Shown here: positions 1 through 7,666 of the stretch, piece after piece
Numbering within the stretch: position 1 is the stretch's first letter
How the letters are laid out: each line of letters opens with the position of its first letter
Assembly (NCBI RefSeq): GCF_031082405.1
Contig: NZ_JAVHJU010000007.1
Span: forward strand, 422,852 to 475,988
Origin: Amycolatopsis sp. A133
Lineage (GTDB): Bacteria; Actinomycetota; Actinomycetes; Mycobacteriales; Pseudonocardiaceae
Direction: 5' to 3'
DNA: 53,137 nt
Translations under genes and position numbers: made by a program
Notes under the pieces: model-generated
The model's input: the letters and a program-made list of their open reading frames with translations, nothing else
The model's database searches: none
Told to the model about the DNA's origin: nothing

Positions 1-587
1 TCGACCGTGTGGTCCTCGCGGTCGGTGCTCAGCACCGAAAGCAAGCGGAAGTCCGTGCGGGTCAACGACTGCACGAGCAACGCCCGCACGTGCGCTTCCG
101 TGGCGTCGCGCGTGACGGCCTGGAAGGCGTACCGCGTCGGTGTCTCGTCGCCGGCGTCCGGGCGGCGGTCGACGACGCGGCCGAGGGGCCGCAGCACCAC
201 GTTGACCCCGACCACCACGGCGGTCCCGGCCGCCGCGACCGCGTACAGCCCCGCCCCGGCGAGGGCGCCGACCGCGGCCGAGCACCACAGCGTCGCGGCG
301 GTGTTGAGGCCGCGGACGTTGAGGCCGTCCCGCAGGATGACGCCGGCCCCGAGGAACCCGATGCCCGAGACGATCTGCGCGGCCACCCGGGTCGGGTCGG
401 CGTCCCCGCTGCCCGGCAGGCCGCCGAAACCGTGGGCGGACAGCAGCACGAACAGCGTCGCGCCGACCGCGACGAGGGCGTTGGTGCGCAGCCCGGCCAT
501 CCGGGCGCGGAACTGGCGCTCGAACCCGATGACGGCACCCAGGCCGACGCCGGCGCCGACGCGCAGCAGCATTTCGAAAATGGTCAT
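1..587 (-). CDS. MgtC/SapB family membrane protein, C-terminus cut off by window edge
   Basis: MgtC/SapB proteins are small polytopic inner-membrane proteins linked to magnesium limitation and intracellular survival; the biochemical role is unsettled. The frame opens at ATG 587 (MTIFEMLLRVGAGVGLG) and stays open to the left edge, giving about 195 visible residues. The N-terminal half shows the family's signature: GAVIGFERQ, then GLRTNALVAVGATLFVL, then IVSGIGFLGAGVILRDG and NVRGLNTAATLWCSAAVG, all in hydrophobic helices. The C-terminal soluble ACT-like part begins after about residue 140 and runs out of the window. It is the leftmost gene; a hairpin-rich leader lies upstream. Family assignment is firm from motifs; substrate unknown. 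Confidence 0.88.
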   Translation of the reverse strand, partial: MTIFEMLLRVGAGVGLGAVIGFERQFRARMAGLRTNALVAVGATLFVLLSAHGFGGLPGSGDADPTRVAAQIVSGIGFLGAGVILRDGLNVRGLNTAATLWCSAAVGALAGAGLYAVAAAGTAVVVGVNVVLRPLGRVVDRRPDAGDETPTRYAFQAVTRDATEAHVRALLVQSLTRTDFRLLSVLSTDREDHTV

Positions 588-660
588 GATCCGGCTCTTT
601 TCCGGCGTGCGCGCACTGCCGAACAGGGGGCGGCCGGATTCAGCCCAGCCGGAAACCTCC

Positions 661-714
661 GGTGAGCGCGCGCCCGGCCGTCCGAGGACTGTCCGCTGGC
701 ATGTGCCGCTCACC
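661..714 (-). promoter_or_regulatory. Inverted repeat in the mgtC-like gene leader
   Basis: On the minus strand GGTGAGCG (707-714) pairs perfectly with CGCTCACC (661-668), enclosing a smaller GTCC/GGAC hairpin (681-693). It sits about 75 bases upstream of the MgtC start, in a 200-base gene-free gap. The sequence lacks the conserved M-box (magnesium riboswitch) blocks, so it may be an unrelated leader structure or an operator. Function is inference. Confidence 0.3.
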
Positions 715-789
715 TCGCTTCCCGTGTTCGTCGATGATCAACCGCCCCACTGTAGCGCCGGATGGGCGAAGCCGGGCTTGTGATGATCG

Positions 790-1644
790 CTACGTCCAGT
801 GCCGGCGCAGGTGCGGCACGAGGTCTCCGGGCCGCTCGTCCGGGAAGAACAGCCGCGCGCCCGGCACCTCGACGACCTCGGTGACCCCCGGGACGGCCTC
901 GCGGAAGCGGTGGGCCCACTCGACGCCGAAGTTCGGGTCGCCGGTGCCCCAGACCAGCAGGGTCGGCACCCGGAACTCCTTGAGCAGCGGCTCGATCGCG
1001 TCCAGTTCCTCGCCGCGGACCGACGTCAGCAGGCGCTCGAACTGCCGGGCCGCGTCGAGGGTGCCGAACACCGGCCGGACGAAGGCGCCCAGGACTTCGT
1101 CCGGCACCAGGTCGGGACGCTCGTAGCCCCCGCCGAGCGCGCCGGCCCGCGCCCGGTCGAGGTCGGCGGCGAGCGGGACCGACAGCGGCGCCAGCTCCCC
1201 GCGCTCGGCCAGCTCGACGATCGGGCGGAACGCCGCGGGCGGCAGGTTGCCCCGGGTGTCGCAGTTGGTCAGGGTGAGCGTCCGGAGCCGGTCGGCGTGG
1301 TGCACGGCGAAGACCTGCGCGACCGCGCCGCCGGTGTTGTTGACCACCAGGTCCAGTTCGCCGACGTCCAGTGCCGCGCAGAAGTCGCCGAGCCACCGCG
1401 CCAATCCGTTCAGGCTGAGGTCCTGCCCGGGCGGCACCGGCGAGCCGCCGTGCCCCGGCAGGTCGGGGGCGAGGCACCGGCGCACACCCGCGAGCTCCGC
1501 GATCGCCTTGCGCCACAACAGGTTGTTCGTCCCCGCGCCGTGGAGGAAGACCGCCACCGGCCCTTCGCCGACGTCCACGTAGCTCACGTCACCGGACGCC
1601 GTCGACACGCGCCCGCGCTCGTCCTCCCAGGTCCGCAGATTCAT
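790..1644 (-). CDS. Alpha/beta hydrolase-fold protein with Asn at the nucleophile position
   Basis: The 284-residue protein has the fold's landmarks: HGAGTNN oxyanion-side loop (about 35-41), LAPDLPGHGGS (58-68) and the nucleophile elbow VVNNTGGAV (100-108), then a late strand ending VWGTGDPNF with an acidic residue. In related haloalkane-dehalogenase-like actinobacterial proteins the elbow reads NDTGG, with Asp as nucleophile. Here it is Asn103, encoded by AAC. No His is visible at the usual C-terminal place (the region reads GARLFFPDERP). ATG 1644 has a GGAGGG site eight bases upstream. The gene is divergent from a TetR regulator and shares an operator region with it, so it is probably repressed by that regulator. 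It may be a catalytically altered or non-hydrolytic member. Confidence 0.8.
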   Translation of the reverse strand: MNLRTWEDERGRVSTASGDVSYVDVGEGPVAVFLHGAGTNNLLWRKAIAELAGVRRCLAPDLPGHGGSPVPPGQDLSLNGLARWLGDFCAALDVGELDLVVNNTGGAVAQVFAVHHADRLRTLTLTNCDTRGNLPPAAFRPIVELAERGELAPLSVPLAADLDRARAGALGGGYERPDLVPDEVLGAFVRPVFGTLDAARQFERLLTSVRGEELDAIEPLLKEFRVPTLLVWGTGDPNFGVEWAHRFREAVPGVTEVVEVPGARLFFPDERPGDLVPHLRRHWT

Positions 1645-1666
1645 GGACTAAGGTCCCTCCAGAAGT

Positions 1667-1709
1667 AAACCGACTGTCGGTCTAGTATCAACAGACCGAC
1701 AGTCGGTTT
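1667..1709. promoter_or_regulatory. Double palindromic operator between hydrolase and TetR genes
   Basis: AAACCGACTGTCGGTCT (1667-1683) is the exact reverse complement of 1693-1709, with nine bases between. Each 17-base arm itself contains a palindrome, ACCGAC-N-GTCGGT, so two like-sized sites stand side by side, 26 bases centre to centre. The element covers the divergent promoter region of genes starting at 1644 (-) and 1736 (+). This is the usual arrangement for a TetR repressor that controls itself and the divergent gene. Confidence 0.8.
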
Positions 1710-1735
1710 GTCAACGACGGAGGCAGCCCACCCGC

Positions 1736-2314
1736 ATGAACAAGAAGATCGACCGCGGCCAGGCGACCCGCGAGCACCTCGTCGCGGTCGCCACCGGCCT
1801 GTTCACCGAACACGGCTACGACGGGACCTCGATCGACGCCGTCCTGCGGGCCGCCGAGGTGAGCCGGGGCGCGCTCTACCACCACTTCCCCGGCAAGGAC
1901 GCGCTGTTCGCCGCGGTCCTGGACGCCGTCTACGACCGCGTCGAAGCAGACGGCGCGCGAGCCGTCGAGGGGGTGACCGAGCCGGCGGCGGCGTTGCGCG
2001 CCGCCTGCCTGGCGTGGATCCGGAGCACCGCGGATCCCGTGGTGCGGCAGGTGATGCTGATCGACGCGCCCGCCGTGCTCGGCTGGCAGCGCTGGCGCGA
2101 AGGCGACGAAGCCCGCACGCTCGGCAAGATCAAGGCGGCGTTGCGGCGCGACGGCCGGATCCCCGCCGCGCGCGTGGACCTCTTCGCGCACGTGGTGCTC
2201 GCCGGGATGAACGAGATCGCGATGCTGGTCGCCCGCGCCGGCGACCCCGCGAGCGCGGCCGCGGAAGGCGAGGCCGCGGCCGGGGATCTGCTCGACCGGT
2301 TGCTGCGCGCGTGA
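1736..2314 (+). CDS. TetR/AcrR family transcriptional regulator
   Basis: A 192-residue TetR-type repressor. The N-terminal helix-turn-helix is clear: LFTEHGYDGTSIDAVLRAAEVSRGALYHHFPGKDALF (about 22-58), followed by an all-helical ligand domain with no recognisable specificity. The ATG at 1736 follows a GGAGG site by 12 bases. It is divergent from the altered alpha/beta hydrolase and a pair of ACCGAC-N-GTCGGT sites lies between them, so autorepression and control of the hydrolase are likely. The inducing ligand cannot be deduced. A strong bidirectional terminator follows. Confidence 0.92.
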   Translation: MNKKIDRGQATREHLVAVATGLFTEHGYDGTSIDAVLRAAEVSRGALYHHFPGKDALFAAVLDAVYDRVEADGARAVEGVTEPAAALRAACLAWIRSTADPVVRQVMLIDAPAVLGWQRWREGDEARTLGKIKAALRRDGRIPAARVDLFAHVVLAGMNEIAMLVARAGDPASAAAEGEAAAGDLLDRLLRA

Positions 2315-2331
2315 CGGTGTCCGCGAAAAAC

Positions 2332-2363
2332 GGGGCCGGGGCGACCAGCGTCGCCCCGGCCCC
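2332..2363. terminator. Bidirectional intrinsic terminator
   Basis: A perfect 14-bp GC stem (2332-2345 with 2350-2363) with a CAGC loop lies between convergent genes. On the minus strand it is followed by a run of T (positions 2331-2326), making a canonical terminator for the S33 peptidase gene; it should also stop the tetR transcript. Confidence 0.85.
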
Positions 2364-2375
2364 CTCACACTCGGG

Positions 2376-4001
2376 CTACGACGTCTCGAACGGCTGGACG
2401 TTCGGCTGGAACACCTGCCCGTTCGCCGGCACCTTGAGGTCGGTCAGGTAGTCGGCCACGGCCTTGTCCACGCCGAGGGCGTCACCGAGGATGCAGTGGC
2501 CGAACGCGTCGACCGACAGCAGCCGGCTGTTGCCCAGCTCGGCCGCCATCCGCTGCGCGAACTTGTACCGCGTCGCCGGGTCGTAGTAGTTGCCGACCAC
2601 GACCACCGGGACGTCCGTCTTCGCCCGCCACGGCCCGCGGTAGGCGTCCGGCTTCTTCGCCGGCCACACCGGGCAGGCCGCCGTGTCCGAGAACGCCTGC
2701 AGGCGGCCGAAGGTCCGCGACTCGCGCTCCCACTTCGCGGCGATGTCCGGCACCTGCTCCTGCCTGATCTTGAACGGCTTGTCCGAGCAGTTGACGGCGA
2801 AGTACGAGTCGTCGCTGCTGTAGGGGCTGTCCGGCCTGAGGTCGGCCAGGCCCCGATGACCGACGGCGGGCGCCTGCAACGGCCGGGCCTGCAGCGACTG
2901 CGCCTGCGCGGACGGGTGGATGGCGTCGTAGTACGCCTGCAGGTACTCGGCCAGGCTGCCGAACACACCCGGGCTGTAGAGGGCACCCGCCACGGTGCCG
3001 GTGAACCCGCTGATGTCGAGCGGGTCGGCGCCCGGGAGGGTGATCGGCTGCTTGCGCAGGTACTCGCGGAGCTCGTCGAACTTCGCCCGCGGGTTGCCGT
3101 CGCTGAACGCGCACTTCGCGCCCACCTGGTCGCAGCGCTCGAGGAACCCGGCCAGCGCGATCTCGAAGCCCTGCGCGCGCTCGCGGTCGTACTGCACACC
3201 GTCGCTGGTGCGCAGGGCCGGGTCGACGTTGCCGTCGATCACGATCGCCCGCGACTGCTTCGGGAACATCGACGTGTAGGTCGAGCCGATCAGGGTCCCG
3301 TACGAGAAGCCGACGTAGGTCAGCTTCCGGTCGCCGACCGCCGCGCGCAGCGTGTCGAGGTCCCGGACGACGTCCTTCGTGGACATGTGGTTCAGCAGCG
3401 AACCCGCGTTGTTCCTGCAGAACCGGCCGTAGTCGCGGTAACTGGCGAGCGTGCCGGAGATTTCGGTGCGGCTCAGCGGCACCGGGATCTGGGCGGCGAA
3501 GATCTCGTCGGCGTCTTCCTGGGTGGTGAAGCAGCGCAGCGGGTTGCTCTGCCCGACCCCGCGGGGGTCGAACCCGACGAGGTCGAAGCGGTCGAGCACC
3601 TGCGGCTGGAAGTAGTACTGGCCGCTGATCGGCATCCGCAGGCCCGACCCGCCGGGACCACCGGGGTTGATGAAGAGCGAGCCGACCCGCGCGTCCGGGG
3701 TGCGGGCGGCCCGCTTGAGCAGGGCGATGTCGATGGTGCCCAGCGAAGCGTTGTCGTGGTCGATCGGCACGCGGTAGCGCGCGCAGCTGTAGAACTTGAC
3801 CTGGTCCGCGGGCACGCCGGCGAGGGTGTCGCTCGAGCACGTGCCCCAGGCGACCGCGGGGGTCGCCCCGACGACGGCGGGCTTGACCGCCGCGTCTTCG
3901 GCCGCGGCGGCGGCGCCGGCCGGCCCGGCCAGCCCCACGCCGGCCACGAGTGCCCCCACCAGTGCGAACGCCCGCACCCGGCTCTGTGTGGATCTCGGCA
4001 A
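2376..4001 (-). CDS. Secreted S33-type peptidase (tripeptidyl aminopeptidase-like alpha/beta hydrolase)
   Basis: A 541-residue exported hydrolase resembling Streptomyces tripeptidyl aminopeptidases (SlpD/SlpE/Tap). It has a basic N-terminus and hydrophobic signal segment ending near AGAAAAAE (about 1-35), the oxyanion motif NPGGPGGSG (112-120), FDPRGVGQS and nucleophile elbow GFSYG (231-235, Ser233). The C-terminal TAP-like domain carries the acid (GNYYDPATRY) and His (AFGHCILGD). The start is TTG 4001, chosen because GGGAGG stands eight bases upstream and no in-frame ATG is nearby. A nested hairpin precedes the ribosome-binding site. It likely trims peptides outside the cell; exact cleavage preference is not readable. 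Confidence 0.88.
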   Translation of the reverse strand: MPRSTQSRVRAFALVGALVAGVGLAGPAGAAAAAEDAAVKPAVVGATPAVAWGTCSSDTLAGVPADQVKFYSCARYRVPIDHDNASLGTIDIALLKRAARTPDARVGSLFINPGGPGGSGLRMPISGQYYFQPQVLDRFDLVGFDPRGVGQSNPLRCFTTQEDADEIFAAQIPVPLSRTEISGTLASYRDYGRFCRNNAGSLLNHMSTKDVVRDLDTLRAAVGDRKLTYVGFSYGTLIGSTYTSMFPKQSRAIVIDGNVDPALRTSDGVQYDRERAQGFEIALAGFLERCDQVGAKCAFSDGNPRAKFDELREYLRKQPITLPGADPLDISGFTGTVAGALYSPGVFGSLAEYLQAYYDAIHPSAQAQSLQARPLQAPAVGHRGLADLRPDSPYSSDDSYFAVNCSDKPFKIRQEQVPDIAAKWERESRTFGRLQAFSDTAACPVWPAKKPDAYRGPWRAKTDVPVVVVGNYYDPATRYKFAQRMAAELGNSRLLSVDAFGHCILGDALGVDKAVADYLTDLKVPANGQVFQPNVQPFETS

Positions 4002-4016
4002 GACGGTTCCTCCCTA

Positions 4017-4067
4017 GGTAACGCTTGCACGCAGCGCCGTGAGATCACGACGTCACGGCGCGTTACC
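4017..4067 (-). promoter_or_regulatory. Nested inverted repeats in the S33 peptidase leader
   Basis: Outer arms GGTAACGC (4017-4024) and GCGTTACC (4060-4067) and inner arms GCGCCGTGA (4034-4042) and TCACGGCGC (4053-4061) are each perfect. In the mRNA the structure would end just ahead of the Shine-Dalgarno sequence at about 4014-4009. It could be a regulatory hairpin that controls translation or an operator; which one is not known. Confidence 0.5.
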
Positions 4068-4125
4068 CGGGTGAGACTGGCACAAACCGGTGAATCCCGG
4101 CACCGGCCGAACGGATGGTGAGAAC

Positions 4126-4602
4126 CTAACGAGCCACCCGCGTGAGCACAAAAACCGGCAACGGACGGTTCGCTTCCCGCTGCTCCATCCGGTAGCCCGG
4201 CCAGAAGGCGAGCAGCTCGGCCCACATCCGCTCGTACTCCTCGCCGTGCAGCTCCCGTGCGAGGACGTCCACCGGCTTTCCGGCCCGCGCCACCTGGCAC
4301 TTCGGGTTCGCCCGCAGGTTGAGGGCCCACGCCGGGTCGTTCGGGCGGCCCCAGTTGGACGCCGTCAGCACGAAGTCCTCCCCGCGCGGGAAGTAGAGCA
4401 GGTTCGTGCTCCGGGGCAGCCCGCTCTTGCGGCCGGTCGTCGTGAGGCGCAGCGACGGCAGCCCGGCGAGCGCCACGAGGCTCACCCGGCCGCCGAACGC
4501 CGTGTGCAGTTTCCGGTCCACCCACACGACGAACCGGGCCGTGCGCATCAGCCACGGCCGGGTGCCGGCGGCCCGGGCCAGTACCCGGAGAGGATTAGCC
4601 AC
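4126..4602 (-). CDS. Deazaflavin (F420)-dependent nitroreductase/oxidoreductase family protein
   Basis: A 158-residue Ddn-like split-barrel flavoprotein (DUF385 family). The hallmark blocks are LTTTGRKSGLPRSTNLLYF (about 53-71), then the glycine/asparagine-rich stretch TASNWGRPNDPAWALNL (80-96), matching the F420-binding region of mycobacterial Ddn. Members reduce quinones, enones or nitro compounds with reduced F420. The GTG start 4602 lies inside the last codons of egtD, an 8-base overlap that argues for translational coupling to the ergothioneine operon. It occupies the position where egtE stands in mycobacteria, but its fold is unrelated to the PLP enzyme EgtE, so it should not be read as a substitute without evidence. 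Confidence 0.85.
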   Translation of the reverse strand: MANPLRVLARAAGTRPWLMRTARFVVWVDRKLHTAFGGRVSLVALAGLPSLRLTTTGRKSGLPRSTNLLYFPRGEDFVLTASNWGRPNDPAWALNLRANPKCQVARAGKPVDVLARELHGEEYERMWAELLAFWPGYRMEQREANRPLPVFVLTRVAR

Positions 4603-5572
4603 GCACGGATTTTGCCAGGCTCACCCCGAACCGCTGCTGGGAGTCGGTCCACCAGTGTTCGAGCGCGAACCCGGCCGCGGCGAGCTCGGCCTCGACGCCG
4701 CCCGGGCGGAACTTGGCGGAGATCTCCGTCCGGATGTGCTCGCCCTCGGCGAAGGTCACCGTCAGGTCCGCGTCGGGGATCTCGACGGTCAGCGCGCGGC
4801 GGGCCCGCAGGCGCATCTCGATCCACTCGTTCTCCGCGTCCCAGTGCGAAACGTGGTCGAACTCGTCGGGGTCGAAGTTCGCACCGAGGCGGGAGTTGAT
4901 CACCCGCAGCACGTTCTTGTCGAATTCGGCCGTGACACCGGCGGAGTCGTCGTAGGCGCGTTCGAGAATCCGGGGGTCCTTGACCAGGTCGGTGCCCAGC
5001 AGCAGCCACTCCCCCTCGTCCAGGACTTCCCGGACCGAGTGGAGGAAGGCCGCGCGCTCGGTGGGCAGGAAGTTGCCGATCGTGCCGCCGAGGAAGGCCA
5101 CCACCCGCGGCTGGCCGCCGGGCAGCAGGGCGAGGTGCTGGGTGAAGTCCCCGACGACGCCGCGGACGCTCAGCCCCGGGTAGTCCTTCGAAATTGCCTC
5201 GGCGGCTTCGGCCAGCGCGGACTCGGACACGTCGAGCGGGACGAACGCTTCCAGCGTGCCGTGCCCGGTGAGCGCGTCGAGCAGCAGCCGGGTCTTCTCG
5301 CTCGAGCCCGAGCCGAGCTCGACGAGCGTGTGGGCGCCGGTCAGCCGCGCGACGTCGCCGGCGTGCGCGGCGAGCACCTCGCGCTCGCTGCGGGTGGGGT
5401 AGTACTCCGGCAGCTGGGTGATCTTTTCGAACAGCTCGCTGCCCTCAGCGTCGTAGAACCACTTGGGCGGCAGCCACTTCTGCGCCGCGGTGAGCCCGGC
5501 GACGACGTCGGCGCGCAGTTCCGCGGTGACGGCGTCGCCGGAGCGGTGGTGGTCGAGATCGACTTCGGTCAT
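4595..5572 (-). CDS. egtD: L-histidine N(alpha)-methyltransferase EgtD
   Basis: EgtD trimethylates histidine to hercynine with S-adenosylmethionine, the first committed step of ergothioneine synthesis. The 325-residue protein has FYDAEGSELFEKITQLPEYY (about 42-61) near the N-terminus, the SAM site ELGSGSSEKTRLLL (about 85-98), PLDVSESAL and FLGGTIGNF, with C-terminal residues contacting histidine in EGEHIRTEISAKF. ATG 5572 overlaps the egtC stop in ATGA. Size and motifs fit the family throughout. It overlaps the Ddn-like gene at its 3' end by eight bases. Confidence 0.96.
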   Translation of the reverse strand: MTEVDLDHHRSGDAVTAELRADVVAGLTAAQKWLPPKWFYDAEGSELFEKITQLPEYYPTRSEREVLAAHAGDVARLTGAHTLVELGSGSSEKTRLLLDALTGHGTLEAFVPLDVSESALAEAAEAISKDYPGLSVRGVVGDFTQHLALLPGGQPRVVAFLGGTIGNFLPTERAAFLHSVREVLDEGEWLLLGTDLVKDPRILERAYDDSAGVTAEFDKNVLRVINSRLGANFDPDEFDHVSHWDAENEWIEMRLRARRALTVEIPDADLTVTFAEGEHIRTEISAKFRPGGVEAELAAAGFALEHWWTDSQQRFGVSLAKSVRG

Positions 5573-6324
5573 GACAGCTCCTGGGTCAGGGGAAGCAGGT
5601 CGACGCCGGCCGCGGTGGCGCGCACGGCGTGGTGGTCGGGGACGGGCCGCCAGCGCGGGTCGCCGTCGCAGGGTTCGGACGCCAGCAGCACGCCGGCCGG
5701 GGTCTCCAGCACGGACAGCGCGTGCGTCCAGGTCGTGCCGATCAGCGTTGCGCCGTCGGTGAGCAGGAAGTTGAGCCGGGAGCCGGGCGCGGCCGCCTCG
5801 ACGGCGGCGCTCAGCCCGGCCACCGCCGTCAGCGGGTCCTCGCCCGTGGCGAGCCGGGCCCGCAGCAGGGCCCAGAGCACCACCGAATCCGTCGGTGCCT
5901 CCAGCGTCAGCAGTTCGGTGACCGGCAGGGTCTTGGCCAGCTCGGCCAGTGCGCCGGGGTAACCGCGGACGACGCCGTTGTGGCTGAACAGCCAGCGCCC
6001 GGCGGTGAACGGCGCCGCGGCCGCCTCGGTCACCGGCAGGCCGGTGGTGCCGTTGCGGACCGCGGCGACGAACGCGCCCGTGGTCACCGCCGCCGCGAGC
6101 GGCGGCAGCGTCTCGTCCGTCCACAGTGGAGTGGAACGCCGGTGGCGCAGCGGCGGCGAGCCCGGGCCGGGGTACCACCCCAGCCCGAACCCGTCGGCGT
6201 TCACCGAGCCGCCGCCGCGCATGTCCGCCGGCGCGTACGACTGCACCAGCAGCGAATGCGGGGCGCGGAAGAGCACCCCGGCGGGCGAAACCGGCTCGCC
6301 GAGGTAGCCGATGTGGCGGCACAT
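5569..6324 (-). CDS. egtC: Gamma-glutamyl-hercynylcysteine S-oxide amidohydrolase EgtC
   Basis: EgtC is a class-II glutamine-amidotransferase-like Ntn hydrolase that removes the glutamyl group from gamma-glutamyl hercynylcysteine sulfoxide. Met1 is followed directly by the catalytic Cys2 (MCRHIGYLG), as maturation requires. Further marks are NADGFGLGWY (about 43-52) and FSHNGVVRGYP, which hold the substrate and oxyanion groups. Length 251 residues is normal. The gene starts four bases after the egtB stop and overlaps egtD in ATGA, so it sits in the middle of a tight four-gene operon. Confidence 0.95.
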   Translation of the reverse strand: MCRHIGYLGEPVSPAGVLFRAPHSLLVQSYAPADMRGGGSVNADGFGLGWYPGPGSPPLRHRRSTPLWTDETLPPLAAAVTTGAFVAAVRNGTTGLPVTEAAAAPFTAGRWLFSHNGVVRGYPGALAELAKTLPVTELLTLEAPTDSVVLWALLRARLATGEDPLTAVAGLSAAVEAAAPGSRLNFLLTDGATLIGTTWTHALSVLETPAGVLLASEPCDGDPRWRPVPDHHAVRATAAGVDLLPLTQELS

Positions 6325-6328
6325 GCGC

Positions 6329-7666
6329 CTACCCCACCTCGCCGGGGCCTGCGTCGCGGGCGGTGCGGAAGCCGGCGAAGATCTGCCGCCGGATCGGGTA
6401 GTCCCAGTTGCGGAACGTGCCCCGGATCGCCGCCGAGTCGGTGCCGAACGACCCGCCGCGCAGCACCTTGTGCTCGGGGCCGAAGAACACCTCCGAGTAC
6501 TCCCGGTACGGGAAGGGCGCGAAGCCCGGGTAGCCGTGGAAGTCGGTGCTCGTCCACTCCCAGACGTCGCCGATCAGCTGGTGCACGCCGGTGGGCGACG
6601 CGCCCGCCGGGTACGCCCCCGCCGGCGCCGGGCGCAGGTGCCGCTGGCCGAGGTTGGCGTGCTCGGGGCCCGGTTCCTCGTCGCCCCACGGGAACCGGCG
6701 CGACCGGCCGCTCTCCGGGTCGAACCGGGCCGCTTTCTCCCACTCCGCCTCGGTCGGCAGCCGCCGCCCGGCCCAGGCCGCGTACGCCTCGGCCTCGAAG
6801 TAGGAGACGTGCACGACCGGTTCGTCCGCGGGCACCCGCTCGTAGACGCCGAACCGGGTCCGCCACCAGCCGTCCTGCTCCCGCTTCCAGAACCGCGGCG
6901 CGGTGATGCCGTTGTCCTGCCGGTAGGCCCAGCCGGCCGGGCTCCACCAGCGCTCGTCGTCGTAGCCGCCGCCGTCGAGAAATTCGACGTAGGCGCCGCA
7001 CGTCACCGGCACGGTGTCCATCCAGAACGCCTCGACGGCGATCTCGTGCGCCGGGCGCTCGTTGTCCAGCGCCCACGGCTCGGCCGAGGTGCCCATGGTG
7101 AAGGCACCGCCGGGCACCAGCACCTCGGCCGGCAACACGCCGGACCGCGCGGGCGGCGGCTCGGGCGCGTGCAGCACCGGGTCGCCCTTGCGCAGCTGGT
7201 GGGTGGCCAGCATCGTCTCGTCGTGCTGCTGCTCGTGCTGGGTGATCATGCCGAACGCGAACGCCTGCTCGGTCAGCCTGCTGCCCTGCAGCGGGACGCG
7301 TTCGAGCACGTCGAACGCCTTCTCGCGGACCTGCTTGACGTACGCGCGCGCCTCGGCCGGGCCGAGCAGCGGCAGCTCCGGCCGGTCGGCGCGGGCGTGC
7401 TGGAAGGCGTCGTAGATGTCGTCGATGTCCGGCCGCAGCGGTTCCCGGCCGCCGACGTCGCGGACCAGCCACAGCTCCTCCTGGACGCCGATGTGCGCCA
7501 GGTCCCAGACCAGCGGCGACATCAGCTTCGAGTGCTGGCGGACCAGGTCCTCGTCGTCGACCGCGTCGGTCAGCGCGACGCTGCGCGCCCGCGCCCGGGT
7601 CAGTGCTTCGGCCGCCTGGGCACGCAGGTCCTGCGCGCTCAGCTCGCTCAGTGCGTCCGTGCTCAT
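6329..7666 (-). CDS. egtB: Hercynine oxygenase (sulfoxide synthase) EgtB
   Basis: EgtB is a non-haem iron enzyme that joins hercynine and gamma-glutamylcysteine oxidatively. The 445-residue protein has an N-terminal DinB-like helical part and a C-terminal formylglycine-generating-enzyme-like domain. The three iron ligands are recognisable: His in VWDLAHIG and the pair in MITQHEQQHDETML. The C-terminal domain shows VPVTCGAYVEFL, AGRRLPTEAEWEKAAR, DVWEWT and VLRGGSFGT. I chose ATG 7666 because it overlaps the egtA stop in ATGA; the open frame extends further upstream without any homology. Confidence 0.95.
   Translation of the reverse strand: MSTDALSELSAQDLRAQAAEALTRARARSVALTDAVDDEDLVRQHSKLMSPLVWDLAHIGVQEELWLVRDVGGREPLRPDIDDIYDAFQHARADRPELPLLGPAEARAYVKQVREKAFDVLERVPLQGSRLTEQAFAFGMITQHEQQHDETMLATHQLRKGDPVLHAPEPPPARSGVLPAEVLVPGGAFTMGTSAEPWALDNERPAHEIAVEAFWMDTVPVTCGAYVEFLDGGGYDDERWWSPAGWAYRQDNGITAPRFWKREQDGWWRTRFGVYERVPADEPVVHVSYFEAEAYAAWAGRRLPTEAEWEKAARFDPESGRSRRFPWGDEEPGPEHANLGQRHLRPAPAGAYPAGASPTGVHQLIGDVWEWTSTDFHGYPGFAPFPYREYSEVFFGPEHKVLRGGSFGTDSAAIRGTFRNWDYPIRRQIFAGFRTARDAGPGEVG

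Noticed and set aside
588..790. M-box magnesium riboswitch upstream of the MgtC-like gene
   Set aside because: The conserved blocks of the M-box, including the end block with GCCAAAGCUC, are missing; only a generic inverted repeat is present.
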